From: Microthrixaceae bacterium
Lineage (GTDB): Bacteria; Actinomycetota; Acidimicrobiia; Acidimicrobiales; Poriferisodalaceae
Length of the DNA: 64,000 nucleotides
Direction of reading: 5' to 3'
NCBI GenBank assembly: GCA_011523825.1
Contig: WTFX01000029.1
Location: 157,920-221,919 of the forward strand
Shown: positions 10,850 to 19,972 of the stretch, one piece after another
How positions within the stretch are numbered: the first letter of the stretch is position 1
Layout of the letters: each line of letters begins with the position of its first letter
Made by a program: the position numbers and the translations under genes
The notes under the pieces: model-generated
What the model saw: only the letters and a program-made list of their open reading frames with translations
Told to the model about the DNA's origin: nothing
Databases searched by the model: none

Positions 10850-11752
10850 CTAGCGGAAATTGGGCGCCACGTCGTTGATGAACAGATCCATGGAGTGTTT
10901 CTTGGATTCCATCGGGCCGAACGTGAAGTCGGGGATGATCAGCTCGTCCACACCGACCTGGCGGTACTGCTCAACCACTTCGCTGACCTCATCCGGGGTG
11001 CCGACGATGGTGGCGCGTCCCAGGTCCATCGAGCGAAAGCGATCCAGCTTGGCCGAATCCTCGTTGATGAACAGCAATGCGCACGCCGAGCGGCTGATCT
11101 CGCCCGGATCGCGACCGATCGCCTCGCAGTGCTCGTCCAGCACGCCGCACAGCTCCGCGATGTCATCGGGCATGCCCCAGTAGTTCCACTCCGTCGCCCA
11201 GCGGGCCGTGGTGCGCAGCGTGCGCTTCCGGCCGCCCCCGCCGATGAGCAGCGGGACCGGCGACTGCACCGGCTTGGGATCCAGCGGCGCCTCGGCCACG
11301 GTGTAGTGCTCGCCGGCCACGTTGGTGCGGTGGTTGCCCAGCAGCGAGCAGATGATCTCGACGGCCTCATCAAAACGGTCCATGCGGCTGCGCAGCGTGC
11401 CGAAGTCGAAGCCGTAGGCCTCGTGCTCGTTCTCCTGCCACCCTGCGCCGATGCCCAGCACCACCCGGCCGCCCGAGATGTGGTCGATGGTCGTGGCGAT
11501 CTTGGCCGTCAGTGCCGGGTTGCGGTAGGTGTTGCCGGCCACCAGCGGGCCCAGGCGCACCCGGGGCACCGCCACCGCAAGCGCTGCAAGCACCGACCAG
11601 GCCTCGTGGACCGGCTGATCCACATTCTCCTCGTTGGGCATGAAGTGATCGGCGAACCACAGGCCGTCCCAGCCCGTGGCTTCTGCGTGCTGGCAGCACT
11701 CGATGACCGCCGAGATCTCTTGATCGTTCTTCGTCCAGAATCCGAAACGCAT
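10850..11752 (-). CDS. LLM-class, probably F420-dependent, oxidoreductase
   Basis: A 300-residue luciferase-like protein starting MRFGFWTKNDQEISAVIECC. It has the barrel motifs GLWFADHFMPN, RVRLGPLVAGNTYRNPALTAKI and ISGGRVVLGIGAGWQENEH, and the later VPLLIGGGGRKRTLR segment. ATG at 11752 is chosen because upstream in-frame residues read as a shadow of cinA. It lies 86 bases downstream of the cinA stop and in line with the other LLM gene, so it may belong to the cinA transcript or form its own pair. Its sequence differs clearly from the neighbour, so this is a family expansion rather than a recent tandem duplication. Confidence 0.87.
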   Translation of the reverse strand: MRFGFWTKNDQEISAVIECCQHAEATGWDGLWFADHFMPNEENVDQPVHEAWSVLAALAVAVPRVRLGPLVAGNTYRNPALTAKIATTIDHISGGRVVLGIGAGWQENEHEAYGFDFGTLRSRMDRFDEAVEIICSLLGNHRTNVAGEHYTVAEAPLDPKPVQSPVPLLIGGGGRKRTLRTTARWATEWNYWGMPDDIAELCGVLDEHCEAIGRDPGEISRSACALLFINEDSAKLDRFRSMDLGRATIVGTPDEVSEVVEQYRQVGVDELIIPDFTFGPMESKKHSMDLFINDVAPNFR

Positions 11753-11838
11753 CGGGACAGCCTGCCACCCGGCTGCCCGGACGCGCAGGATGAGTCGGCA
11801 GATCGGACGCAGATGCGAATCCGGGGGCTGCGCAGCTG

Positions 11839-13305
11839 CTAGCGATGGCCTTGGAGGATGAGGCGCAGCAGGTTGAGCGCAGAGATCGCGCTGTAGTCGG
11901 CAAGCCGCTCGCGGTCGCCGGGCAGGCGGATCTCGTCGGCTTGATCTCGGTGTTCCACGGCAGGCAGATCGCCGCGGGCGGGCTGCGCCGAAATCGACAC
12001 CGCCAGGAACGCAGTGCCGAAGGGGTGCTCCGGCGTAGCCGCCGCTCGGTCTTCTATCGCAGTGACCGCGAGACCGACGCCGGCGCCGGTGCGCAGGCGA
12101 GCGGCTCGGGCGAGCGCTTCGGCGCCGGCCGCCGAGGCGAGCGGCGGAACCAGATCGTCTCCCAGCGGCGACACCTCCGACGAACCCGCATGCAGCAAGT
12201 ACTCCGCCAGATGCTCTGATCGAGCCACGATTCCACCCGCGAAGGTGCGTGGGTCGGTGCCGCCGTCGGGCTGGGTGGCGTCGGCTGCCGATGCCAGCCC
12301 GGGATCGCCCAGCTTGGCCCCGCCCGGAGCGGTGCCAGCGCGCATCGCCGCCTCCGCCGACGACAGACGGTTGGCCATCCGCCCACCGGTGATCGTCTCG
12401 GCAACTCCGAGCGTCAAGCCGAGCCGGCCCAGCTCGGCGAGCACGGCCGTCTCCATGTTGTCGTCGTCGTGGGCGAAGATCAGGTCGCCCAGCAGCGGCT
12501 CCAGCACCGCCTGCTCGGCATCGATGAGCTGCCACGCCTCGGCCGAGTCAGCACCCTTCGCTGTGATCCGTACCTTGATGCCCTCGATGCCGCTGGCCAG
12601 GAACGCCAGCGTCGGGTTGCCGGCTTCGTCAAGCTCGTCGATGCGACCGGCCAGCATCTCCGCAAGACCCGATTCACTCTGGCCCCATGTGCGCAGCACG
12701 CGGCTCTCGATGGTGGCGCTGACGCCGGCGCGCCGCTGCAGGTCGCCCAGCACGGTGCCGTTCATCATCTCGCGCATCTCGTAGGGCACGCCGGGCACCA
12801 CGTACACCACCCGGTCGAGAGCCTGCGCCCCTGCGGGCGGCTCGGTGCCGGGTGCAACGGCACCGACGCCCTGCATCCAGCGGATGGGCGCCACCAGGCC
12901 GGGCGCGGTGCCCGGCTGCTGCGGGATCGGCGACGCGCCGACGGGCACCATGGCCTGGCGCAGGTTGTTCTCGGGCATCGGGCGACTGCGGCTGGCGAAC
13001 ATGGCCCGGATCCGCTCGGCGATGCGCTCGTCGAGCACCAGCTCGACCCCCATCACCGACGCCAGCACCTCACGGGTGATGTCGTCTTGGGTCGGTCCCA
13101 AGCCGCCGCACACAATCACGGCATCGCTGCGGTCGAGCGCCAGCCGGAACGCATCCTCGATGCGATCCCAGTTGTCCCCCACCTTCGTCTGATAGTGGCT
13201 GTCGATGCCGGCCAAGGCGAGTTGCTCGCCCATCCACGAGGAGTTGGTATCGACGATCTGGCCCAGCAGCAGCTCGGTTCCCACAGCGACGATCTCTGTC
13301 TTCAC
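11839..13305 (-). CDS. cinA: CinA-family protein with an apparently degenerate amidase domain
   Basis: CinA proteins join an N-terminal MoaB/MogA-like domain (COG1058, ADP-ribose pyrophosphatase in characterised cases) to a C-terminal PncC nicotinamide-nucleotide amidase domain. Here the first domain is intact: AVGTELLLGQIVDTNS near the start and GGLGPTQDD at 67-75. The C-terminal domain of this 488-residue protein is unusual. The normal ESCTGG motif reads ETITGG (302-307). The conserved TGIAGPGGG loop is replaced by TAIEDRAAA (near 414-422). About 35 Gly/Ala-rich residues are inserted around 320-352. Another insertion of about 25 residues sits near 138-163. Amidase activity is therefore doubtful. 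cinA directly follows pgsA, as in other actinobacteria. Confidence 0.88.
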   Translation of the reverse strand: MKTEIVAVGTELLLGQIVDTNSSWMGEQLALAGIDSHYQTKVGDNWDRIEDAFRLALDRSDAVIVCGGLGPTQDDITREVLASVMGVELVLDERIAERIRAMFASRSRPMPENNLRQAMVPVGASPIPQQPGTAPGLVAPIRWMQGVGAVAPGTEPPAGAQALDRVVYVVPGVPYEMREMMNGTVLGDLQRRAGVSATIESRVLRTWGQSESGLAEMLAGRIDELDEAGNPTLAFLASGIEGIKVRITAKGADSAEAWQLIDAEQAVLEPLLGDLIFAHDDDNMETAVLAELGRLGLTLGVAETITGGRMANRLSSAEAAMRAGTAPGGAKLGDPGLASAADATQPDGGTDPRTFAGGIVARSEHLAEYLLHAGSSEVSPLGDDLVPPLASAAGAEALARAARLRTGAGVGLAVTAIEDRAAATPEHPFGTAFLAVSISAQPARGDLPAVEHRDQADEIRLPGDRERLADYSAISALNLLRLILQGHR

Positions 13306-13365
13306 AAGCGGTGACCCTAGAGGCTGAGCCGGAGCCGAAGCCGTGGCTTGGGCAATTGCGATGGC

Positions 13366-13968
13366 TCAGTCCGCTGCGTCGTCGCCGAGCTGAGCGGCCG
13401 CCACTGAACGGGCCGATCGCAGGTATGACCAGCCGGTCCACGCAGTGAGCGCCACCGCCAGCCACAGCGTGAGCGTGGCGACCCAGTGAGCATTGGCGGC
13501 CAGCGGCGGCATGACGGCGAAGCCGATAGCCCAGAGCTGGACGAACGTCTTCCACTTGGCGAGCTTGGTGGCGGGCACCGTGATGCCTTGGCGACCGGCG
13601 CGCGACCGGTACGCGCTGATCAACAGCTCCCGTGCCGCAATGACGATCACCGGGGCAGCGTGGAATTGGCCGTTCCACACGAGCGCAGCCATCCCGCCGA
13701 GCACCAGCACCTTGTCGGCCAGCGGGTCCAGGAAGGCACCCGCACGCGTCGTGCCGTGACGGCGCGCGAGCCAGCCGTCGAGGTAGTCGGTCATGGCGAT
13801 GGCGAAGCCGACGGCGAACGTGGCCCACCGTGCCTCGTCGGACCGGACGATCATCCAGATGAACACCGGCGAGGCCGCAATGCGGGCGACCGTCACCAAG
13901 TTGGCCGGCGTCGCCAGCGCCGTGGGCCCGAACGCCGGCGGCGCGTTCTCCCCGTCCGGAACCGCCAT
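13366..13968 (-). CDS. pgsA: CDP-diacylglycerol-glycerol-3-phosphate 3-phosphatidyltransferase PgsA
   Basis: PgsA makes phosphatidylglycerophosphate from CDP-diacylglycerol and glycerol 3-phosphate at the membrane. The 200-residue protein carries the CDP-alcohol phosphotransferase motif. It reads as D-x2-DG-x2-AR, seven residues, then G-x3-D-x3-D, within DYLDGWLARRHG and GAFLDPLAD. The four metal-binding aspartates are all present. About five hydrophobic helices follow the family pattern. It lies 60 bases upstream of cinA on the same strand, matching the ftsK-pgsA-cinA-recA order of many actinobacteria, although ftsK is now about 34 kb away. Other CDP-alcohol transferases share the motif; position supports PgsA. 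Confidence 0.9.
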   Translation of the reverse strand: MAVPDGENAPPAFGPTALATPANLVTVARIAASPVFIWMIVRSDEARWATFAVGFAIAMTDYLDGWLARRHGTTRAGAFLDPLADKVLVLGGMAALVWNGQFHAAPVIVIAARELLISAYRSRAGRQGITVPATKLAKWKTFVQLWAIGFAVMPPLAANAHWVATLTLWLAVALTAWTGWSYLRSARSVAAAQLGDDAAD

Positions 13969-14043
13969 TGCCCTGCGAGGCTACGCGAGCCGATCAGCAG
14001 GCACTTCCCGAGCCGGGCACGAAGGTCCACGTAATATCGGCAC

Positions 14044-15141
14044 GTGGCGATGCGGACGGTCCCTGGCAACGGCAACGCCGCCACACCGGACGGGACCGGC
14101 AACGTTGCCCCGGGTGGCCAGCCCAACGTCGCCCTGCGCCCCGCTCAACAGATCCTGAGTGCTGCCGAAGCGGTCGAGCGCATGGCCGCCCGACGGCAAG
14201 GCAAGCGCGGCTGTTACGCCATGTTCAGCTCGTACCTGGGCGGCGTGGTCACCGATCCCACCGTCATGACCGTGCCGCTCGACGATCACATGGTGCACCG
14301 GGGCCACGGCATCTTCGACACCTGCTCGCTGGTGAACGGGCGCCTCTACCGGCTCGGCATACACATCGACCGTCTGCTCGCCAGCGCAGAAGGTGCCCGC
14401 CTGACGGTCCCGTGGTCCCGTGACGAGCTCATTCAGATGGTGGCCGACACGGCGGCCTCATCGGGTGTTCGCGACGGCATCGTCCGCTACTGGCTGACGG
14501 CGGGCCCAGGCGGGTTCTCGTTCCAGCCCGCCGAGTGCGAGGAGCCGTGCTTCTACTGCGTAGTGCTCGACCCGATGGGCTTCGGCTCGGACGGCTTCGA
14601 TCCGATGGTGGACGGCTTCCGTGAGGCCACCGTGCGCAACACGCCGATGAAGCCGCCGCTGCTGGCGCAGATCAAGTCCAACAACTACCTGCTGAACGTG
14701 CTGACCCATCTCGAGGCGGCTGACGGGGGCGGCATGTTCGGCATCATTGTCGACGATGACGGCTTCATCGCCGAGGCCTGCGTGCTGAACGTGTGCAGCA
14801 TCAGTCGGGACGGCGTCTTCGTCACTCCCCCGTTCGAGGGCATCCTGCACGGCACCACCATGCGGCGGCTGCTGGATCTGGCTCGCAGAACATTGTGCGA
14901 CGAGGGCTTGCTGCATGACGTGCAGCAGCGACCGCTGCGAGCAGACGAGGCTCGTGCGGGTGCGGAGCTCATCATGTCCGGCGGCGACACCCACGTCTAT
15001 CCCGTCGTGGAGTGGGACGGCGCTCCGATCGGCGACGGCACAGTGGGCCCCGTGGCCAAGCGACTGCACGAGCTCATCACCGCGGAAACCGAAGCAGGCG
15101 ACGGCTCACCCGACGATTTCATCGAAGTCCAGTACCCGTGA
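14044..15141 (+). CDS. Class IV PLP-dependent aminotransferase
   Basis: A 365-residue fold-type IV aminotransferase, the family of branched-chain aminotransferase, D-amino acid aminotransferase and aminodeoxychorismate lyase. It shows HMVHRGHGIFDTCSLVNGRLYRL, the PLP lysine K211 in QIKSNNYLLNVL, and EACVLNVCSISRDG followed by GILHGTTMRRLLDL. The first about 55 residues are low-complexity (Gly, Asn, Ala-rich), so the true start may be later than the GTG at 14044. Compare the catalytic core, which begins near SSYLGGVVTD. It is divergent from pgsA across 75 bases that should hold both promoters. The substrate is not predictable. Confidence 0.85.
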   Translation: MAMRTVPGNGNAATPDGTGNVAPGGQPNVALRPAQQILSAAEAVERMAARRQGKRGCYAMFSSYLGGVVTDPTVMTVPLDDHMVHRGHGIFDTCSLVNGRLYRLGIHIDRLLASAEGARLTVPWSRDELIQMVADTAASSGVRDGIVRYWLTAGPGGFSFQPAECEEPCFYCVVLDPMGFGSDGFDPMVDGFREATVRNTPMKPPLLAQIKSNNYLLNVLTHLEAADGGGMFGIIVDDDGFIAEACVLNVCSISRDGVFVTPPFEGILHGTTMRRLLDLARRTLCDEGLLHDVQQRPLRADEARAGAELIMSGGDTHVYPVVEWDGAPIGDGTVGPVAKRLHELITAETEAGDGSPDDFIEVQYP

Positions 15142-15231
15142 ACTGCCGGGCAGGACCATCCCGCACGAGCGGCTCGCAACGCCAGCCATAGCTGTCCGGA
15201 CGCTGTCGCAGGGCCGTCCTAGGGTGCGCTC

Positions 15232-17778
15232 GTGGACGCTGCCACCGAAGTTGCCCGCACCCCAGCGGACCTCCGGCGGCTCGACCCGCGTCCCGATGCA
15301 TCGCGAGACCCAGCTCAGGTTCCCATCACGGTCGTGAGCCGCGACCAGCTCGGCGACTTCGTCGACGCACTCTCTGCGTCCGCCGCCCGCGCGGTGGATA
15401 CCGAGACGGATTTTGAGCCGCGCGACGCGGAGACGCGCGGCCTCGTGCCGAAGCTGCGGGTGATCTCCGCAGCAACCCGCTCTCCCGACGGAGCCGAACG
15501 CGCGTGGGTCGTCGATGTCGGCACGCACGACCTGGTGGAGCTGGCAACAGCGCTGCACGAGGGTCTCTGGGTGCCTGATCTGGCATCGGATGCCTGGAAC
15601 GCGACGTTTGACGATCGGGTCATCGACACTCATCTCATGGAGCCGGCCGCAGCGGCAGGCGCAGCCGTCCGGTCGTTGCGCTGGTGGGATGCGCAGCTGG
15701 CCGATGCTCTGCTGCATCAAGGGCTGACCGGGTTCAGCTTCTTTCACGGACTGGCCTGGGCCGCCGAGCGCTACCTCGGCCTGAGCGTCGAAGGCAAGGC
15801 CACGACGCAGTTTTCCTTCGGGGCCAATGGCCCGCTGAGTGATCGCCAGATTGCCTATGCCGCAGCCGACGCCGTCGAAACCTTGTGGGTGTCGGGCGTG
15901 CTGCGCGAGGGGTTGCGAGAGGCAGGGTTGGAGGAGGTCTGCCGACTGGAGCAGGCAGCCCGGCCCTTTCTCGACCGCATGGAGCGCGCCGGTCTGCCCT
16001 TCGACGTGCAGGGTTGGGAAGCCGAGCTGGCCGAGCTGGCATCGCGGCGTGCCGAGGTGCTCACCTACTTGGCCGAGCTCACCGGCGGCGGTCAAGGCGA
16101 TCTCTTCGGCGGCGGTCTCGAGCCCAGCTGGAACCCCGACAGCGAGCAGCAGGCGCGTGACGTGCTGAACCGCTTCGCGGCCGACGAGGTGGAGGCATGG
16201 ACGGCCAAGACCGACGGCCGAGCTCGGCCGCTGGCGCCGACCGATTCGCTCGGAGCATCGGTACTGGCAGGCATCGGCGGCGAACTCTGCCGCACGCTGC
16301 TGGCCTACCGCGATCTGTCCAAGACCTTGAGCACCTATGGGCACACGATGGCCGAGCACCTGTGGGATGACGGCCGCTTGCATCCGGAGTATCTGCAGGT
16401 GGTGGGCACCAACACCGGCCGGCTGGCCAGCCGCAACCCGAATGCGCAGAACTTCACACCCCGGCTCAAGCCCTACATGAAACCGCCACCGGGACGCGTC
16501 TTCGTCTATTCGGACCTGAGCCAGGCCGAACTGCGCTTCGCCACCCAGCTCGCAGGCGATGAGGGTCTGCGGGCGGCCTTCGAGCAAGGCCTCGACATCC
16601 ACACCGCCACCGCCGAGCGGATGTTCGGCGTGCGCCTGGACGGGCCGGCTGGGCTGGCAGCACTCGACCGGCCCCGCTACGAGGAGTTCCGCACCAAGGC
16701 CAAGCGCATCAATTTCGGGATCCTGTACGGGCAGCGAGGCGCAGGGCTCTCGCGCGGCCTCACCGACGCCGGCGTGCCGACCAGCCGCGGCGAGGCCGAC
16801 GCCCTCATCGAGGCCTACCTGAGCGCGTACCCCGGTATCGCCCACTGGGTGGATGAACGGGATCGCTTCATCGGGCACTTCGCTGCCACCTCGCTCGATG
16901 CCGATTGGCCGCTGACGCTGCGGTTGGGCGCGCTGTGGCCTCGCACCGACGATGCTCGCCGGACGCTGCGCAGCCAGCAGCGCCGTCATCACAGCGCCGA
17001 GGAGGTTCACGAGGCCCTGCTCGCAGCCGAACGGGCGGGCGCGATCGACCCAGGCCGGTTCGCTGGCGGACCGGCGATCGGCCTGAGCGAGATCGGCGTT
17101 GCCGAGGTGGCCTGGGCGCTGTCGTTCGCAGCACCGGTCGTCGTCCGTTCCGACGGCTCGCCGCTGTCGTTCAGCTCGCATACACCAGCGGGCCGCCGCC
17201 AGCAGTTCACGTTTTCCGTGGACTGGGTGCTGGGCGAAGCCGCTGCTGTGGTCGGCTGCTCGGCCAAGCCTCAGCCGGCCGAGGTGTGGCAACGGGTGCT
17301 GGCCCGCTTCGATCTCGCGCCGCCGTCAGCCGCGGCGGGAGGTGCCCTGCGGCCGGCCGTCGACAAAGTGCTCGAGCAGCGGCACCTGCGGCGCGCCGTG
17401 ATCGACGAGGTGGGTGTCGCAATGGGCGATGCCGACCAGCAGTTCCTGCTGCGGCGCGCGTTGCACACCCGGGTCGGCCAGATGGCCAACGCCTACCGCA
17501 ACGCTCCGATTCAGGGCGGCGTGGCCGACGTGATGCTGGACGCCTACGGCCGGCTCAGCGAGGCATTGGCGCGCTACCCCACAGCCGACGCGGTGCAGAC
17601 CGTCCACGACAGCGTGGTGATCGAGTGCGACGAAGCCGATGCTCACGCCATCGCCGCTGATGTCAAAGCAGCGCTGGAAGCTGCCATGTCGCGCTGGTGC
17701 CCTGACGTCCCCACAGTGGCCGATACCGATATCCGCACGAGCCTGTCGGAGACCTCGATCCTTGAACAGATCGGCTGA
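15232..17778 (+). CDS. Bifunctional 3'-5' exonuclease/family A DNA polymerase with a large internal insertion
   Basis: This 848-residue protein is a DNA polymerase I relative lacking the 5' nuclease domain. The proofreading domain keeps the three Exo motifs: DTET (56-59), NATFD (123-127) and YAAAD (209-213). In the polymerase domain motif A is SDLSQAELRF with D428. Motif B is R487, K491 and F495 in RTKAKRINFGILYG. Motif C is TVHDSVVIE with D793. The usual HDE is HDS here, so the position of E. coli E883 is serine. Motif B to motif C spans about 298 residues against about 120 in E. coli Pol I. The extra about 180 residues lie roughly at 556-748, before QMANAYRNAPIQGG. The start is GTG; MiaA-like housekeeping linkage is absent. 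Whether this is the main Pol I or a repair polymerase is open. Confidence 0.9.
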   Translation: MDAATEVARTPADLRRLDPRPDASRDPAQVPITVVSRDQLGDFVDALSASAARAVDTETDFEPRDAETRGLVPKLRVISAATRSPDGAERAWVVDVGTHDLVELATALHEGLWVPDLASDAWNATFDDRVIDTHLMEPAAAAGAAVRSLRWWDAQLADALLHQGLTGFSFFHGLAWAAERYLGLSVEGKATTQFSFGANGPLSDRQIAYAAADAVETLWVSGVLREGLREAGLEEVCRLEQAARPFLDRMERAGLPFDVQGWEAELAELASRRAEVLTYLAELTGGGQGDLFGGGLEPSWNPDSEQQARDVLNRFAADEVEAWTAKTDGRARPLAPTDSLGASVLAGIGGELCRTLLAYRDLSKTLSTYGHTMAEHLWDDGRLHPEYLQVVGTNTGRLASRNPNAQNFTPRLKPYMKPPPGRVFVYSDLSQAELRFATQLAGDEGLRAAFEQGLDIHTATAERMFGVRLDGPAGLAALDRPRYEEFRTKAKRINFGILYGQRGAGLSRGLTDAGVPTSRGEADALIEAYLSAYPGIAHWVDERDRFIGHFAATSLDADWPLTLRLGALWPRTDDARRTLRSQQRRHHSAEEVHEALLAAERAGAIDPGRFAGGPAIGLSEIGVAEVAWALSFAAPVVVRSDGSPLSFSSHTPAGRRQQFTFSVDWVLGEAAAVVGCSAKPQPAEVWQRVLARFDLAPPSAAAGGALRPAVDKVLEQRHLRRAVIDEVGVAMGDADQQFLLRRALHTRVGQMANAYRNAPIQGGVADVMLDAYGRLSEALARYPTADAVQTVHDSVVIECDEADAHAIAADVKAALEAAMSRWCPDVPTVADTDIRTSLSETSILEQIG

Positions 17779-17842
17779 CAGGTCCGCAAGGAGCGTCTGG
17801 CCTGCATGCGAGCCGAGTCGGCCTGCTGCGCCTAGCGCGGAC

Positions 17843-19102
17843 TCACTGGCTGGTGAGATCGGCGTCGTTGGCGCTGGCCATCGAATAGACGATCATGCTG
17901 AGCGTCACGGCGATTCCCATGGTCAGGAACATGGTCCGGACGCCGGTCCACTCCGCCAGCGCGCCGAGCGGCGCGGCGGCGATGGCGAATGCTGCGAACG
18001 GCAGCTGCACCAACGACTGGACGCGGCCCTGGTACGCCTCGTCGGTGGCACGCATGACAATCGCCTGAGTGAGCGATATGAAGCCGACCGATGCAGCGCC
18101 GATGACCGCAGTGACCACCATCGCGATCTCATAGTTCGGGGCCCAAGCGAGGGCCATGATCGAGGCGCCGAAGGCAAAGCCCAGGCCGACCAGGATCGAG
18201 CCGGCGCCCGGAGAGTCGGCACGCGAAGCGAGCACGATCGACGCGACGACAGCACCGATCGATGACGCTCCGGCGATGAAGCCGACCTGCCGATCGCCGA
18301 GGCCGAAGACACCCTCGACAAGCGCAGGCTGAAAGGCGACGTAGCTGAAGCCGAACATGATCACGATGATCGACGTGACGATCGGCCGGCGAAGGTCGGG
18401 GCGGTTCATGACATAGCGGATTCCCTGACGCATCTCGGCCAGCGGGTTGCCGATGGCCAGCCGAACAGCGCGCGTAGCACCGTCCGCCGCATCGGCCCGC
18501 TTGCTCGTCTCCGGCAACGGCACCAGCAGCACGTAGCTCAGCGTCGCAATGGCCGCCGAGACGAAATACGCCCCGGCGAGGCCGAAGAGCGCCCAGCCTG
18601 CCAGCAGCCCGGCGCCGGTCGGGGCGATGACCCGGCTGCCGCTGAGCGACAGCGACGACAGCGTGATCGCATTGCCCAACCGTTCACGGCCGACCAGCTC
18701 GGTCGTCATCGAGATGCGGGCCGGTCCGATCAAGCCGAACACGAGGCCCTGCAAGGCGCTGGAGACGATCAGCATCCAGAACGCGATGACATCAGTCGCC
18801 AGCGCCACGCCCATGCCGATCGAGCCGAGCAGCAGCACCATCTGCCCATTCAGCATCAGCCGTCGCTTCGACAGTCGATCAGCCGCCACGCCGCCGAACA
18901 GCGTGGAGATCCCCAAGGCTGCACCGAAGGCGAACATGACGATGCCGAGCGCCTCTTCGCTCTCGGTGAGATCCCATGCGAGCAGCGAGCGCAGCAGGAA
19001 CTGCATCTGGATGCTCATGAACGAGAACACACCGCTGAGCCACAGCAGCCGGAACGCCGGCACCCTCAGCGCAGCAAACGTCGCGACCCGCTCGCTCTTC
19101 AT
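17843..19102 (-). CDS. MFS transporter, enterobactin-exporter (DHA3) type
   Basis: A 419-residue protein with about twelve hydrophobic segments. The cytoplasmic loop FGGVAADRLSKRRLMLNGQ between helices 2 and 3 is the MFS motif A region. The layout and sequences such as NAITLSSLSLSGSRVIAPTGAGLLAG resemble the EntS/DHA3 subfamily of drug or siderophore exporters. The central loop near residues 200-220 is charged (KRADAADGATRAVRLAIGNP). ATG is followed by a short basic N-terminus. It stands alone on the minus strand, convergent with the polymerase gene and divergent from the SDR gene at 19177. No substrate can be assigned. Confidence 0.87.
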   Translation of the reverse strand: MKSERVATFAALRVPAFRLLWLSGVFSFMSIQMQFLLRSLLAWDLTESEEALGIVMFAFGAALGISTLFGGVAADRLSKRRLMLNGQMVLLLGSIGMGVALATDVIAFWMLIVSSALQGLVFGLIGPARISMTTELVGRERLGNAITLSSLSLSGSRVIAPTGAGLLAGWALFGLAGAYFVSAAIATLSYVLLVPLPETSKRADAADGATRAVRLAIGNPLAEMRQGIRYVMNRPDLRRPIVTSIIVIMFGFSYVAFQPALVEGVFGLGDRQVGFIAGASSIGAVVASIVLASRADSPGAGSILVGLGFAFGASIMALAWAPNYEIAMVVTAVIGAASVGFISLTQAIVMRATDEAYQGRVQSLVQLPFAAFAIAAAPLGALAEWTGVRTMFLTMGIAVTLSMIVYSMASANDADLTSQ

Positions 19103-19176
19103 CGCGGTGGACCCTCCGACATGCCGAGTGCCGACGCTAGCTTCGATCCGGCATCCACGACATGGAGGAAAGCCAC

Positions 19177-19956
19177 ATGCCGCGTCTCGATCTCAGCGGA
19201 GCTTCAGCAATCGTCACCGGCGGAGCGTCGGGCATCGGCGAGGCCAGCGCCCGCCAGCTCGCCGACGCCGGCGCCCACGTGGTGATCGCCGACTTGCAGG
19301 ACGACCTCGGCGCCGAGGTGGCGTCGGCGGTCGGCGGGCTGTTCGTGCGCTGCAATGTCACCGACATCGACGACGCCCGCGATGCCGTGGATGCGGCTTC
19401 CGAGATGGGCCCGCTACGGGCGCTGGTGAACTCTGCCGGCCTCGGCCGTGCCGGTCGCACCATCGACCGCAACAACGTTCCGATGGACCTCGAGCAATTC
19501 CGGTTCGTGATCAACGTGAACCTGATCGGCTCGTTCAACATGCTGGCTCAGGCGGCATCCGCCATGGCCAAGACCGAGCCTGTCGACGCCGACGGCTCCC
19601 GTGGGGCAGTGGTCAACATGGCGTCGGTCGCGGCGTTCGACGGCCAGATCGGTCAGGCGGCGTACTCGGCCTCCAAAGGCGGCGTCGTGGGCATGACGCT
19701 GCCGATTGCCCGGGATCTGTCCGCCACCGGCATCCGTGTCAACACGATCGCACCGGGCCTCATCGACACGCCGATCTACGGCGAGGGCGAGCAATCCGAT
19801 CAGTTCAAGGCGCATCTGGGCCAGAGCGTGCTGTTCCCGAAGCGGCTCGGCTCTGGCGAGGAACTGGCCTTCATGGTGATGGAGTGCATCACCAACCCGT
19901 ACATGAACGGCGAGGTCATTCGGGTGGACGGCGGCATCCGCATGCCGCCTCGCTGA
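19177..19956 (+). CDS. Short-chain dehydrogenase/reductase, 3-hydroxyacyl-CoA dehydrogenase-like
   Basis: A 259-residue classical SDR, an NAD(P)-dependent oxidoreductase. The cofactor loop is VTGGASGIGEASARQL near the N-terminus, followed by an acidic residue in VVIADLQDD that favours NAD over NADP. NSAG, the catalytic serine in NMASVAAFDG, and YSASKGG (the Tyr-x3-Lys pair) are present. The sequence and the GQIGQAAYSASKGGVVGMTLPIARDL stretch resemble type 2 3-hydroxyacyl-CoA dehydrogenases, which fits the fatty-acid-type genes nearby. ATG at 19177 is preferred over 19162 because GGAGG (19164-19168) lies eight bases upstream. It converges with a hydrolase gene after a gap of only 16 bases. Confidence 0.88.
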   Translation: MPRLDLSGASAIVTGGASGIGEASARQLADAGAHVVIADLQDDLGAEVASAVGGLFVRCNVTDIDDARDAVDAASEMGPLRALVNSAGLGRAGRTIDRNNVPMDLEQFRFVINVNLIGSFNMLAQAASAMAKTEPVDADGSRGAVVNMASVAAFDGQIGQAAYSASKGGVVGMTLPIARDLSATGIRVNTIAPGLIDTPIYGEGEQSDQFKAHLGQSVLFPKRLGSGEELAFMVMECITNPYMNGEVIRVDGGIRMPPR

Positions 19957-19972
19957 TCGGCGGCTCAACCCC

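Noticed and set aside
15106..17292. Long minus-strand frame antisense to the polymerase gene
   Set aside because: The polymerase frame shows all catalytic motifs; the antisense product is low-complexity with no family sequence.
17779..17842. Terminator between the polymerase and MFS genes
   Set aside because: GTCCGC and GCGGAC arms exist, but the loop is over 40 bases with no compact stem.
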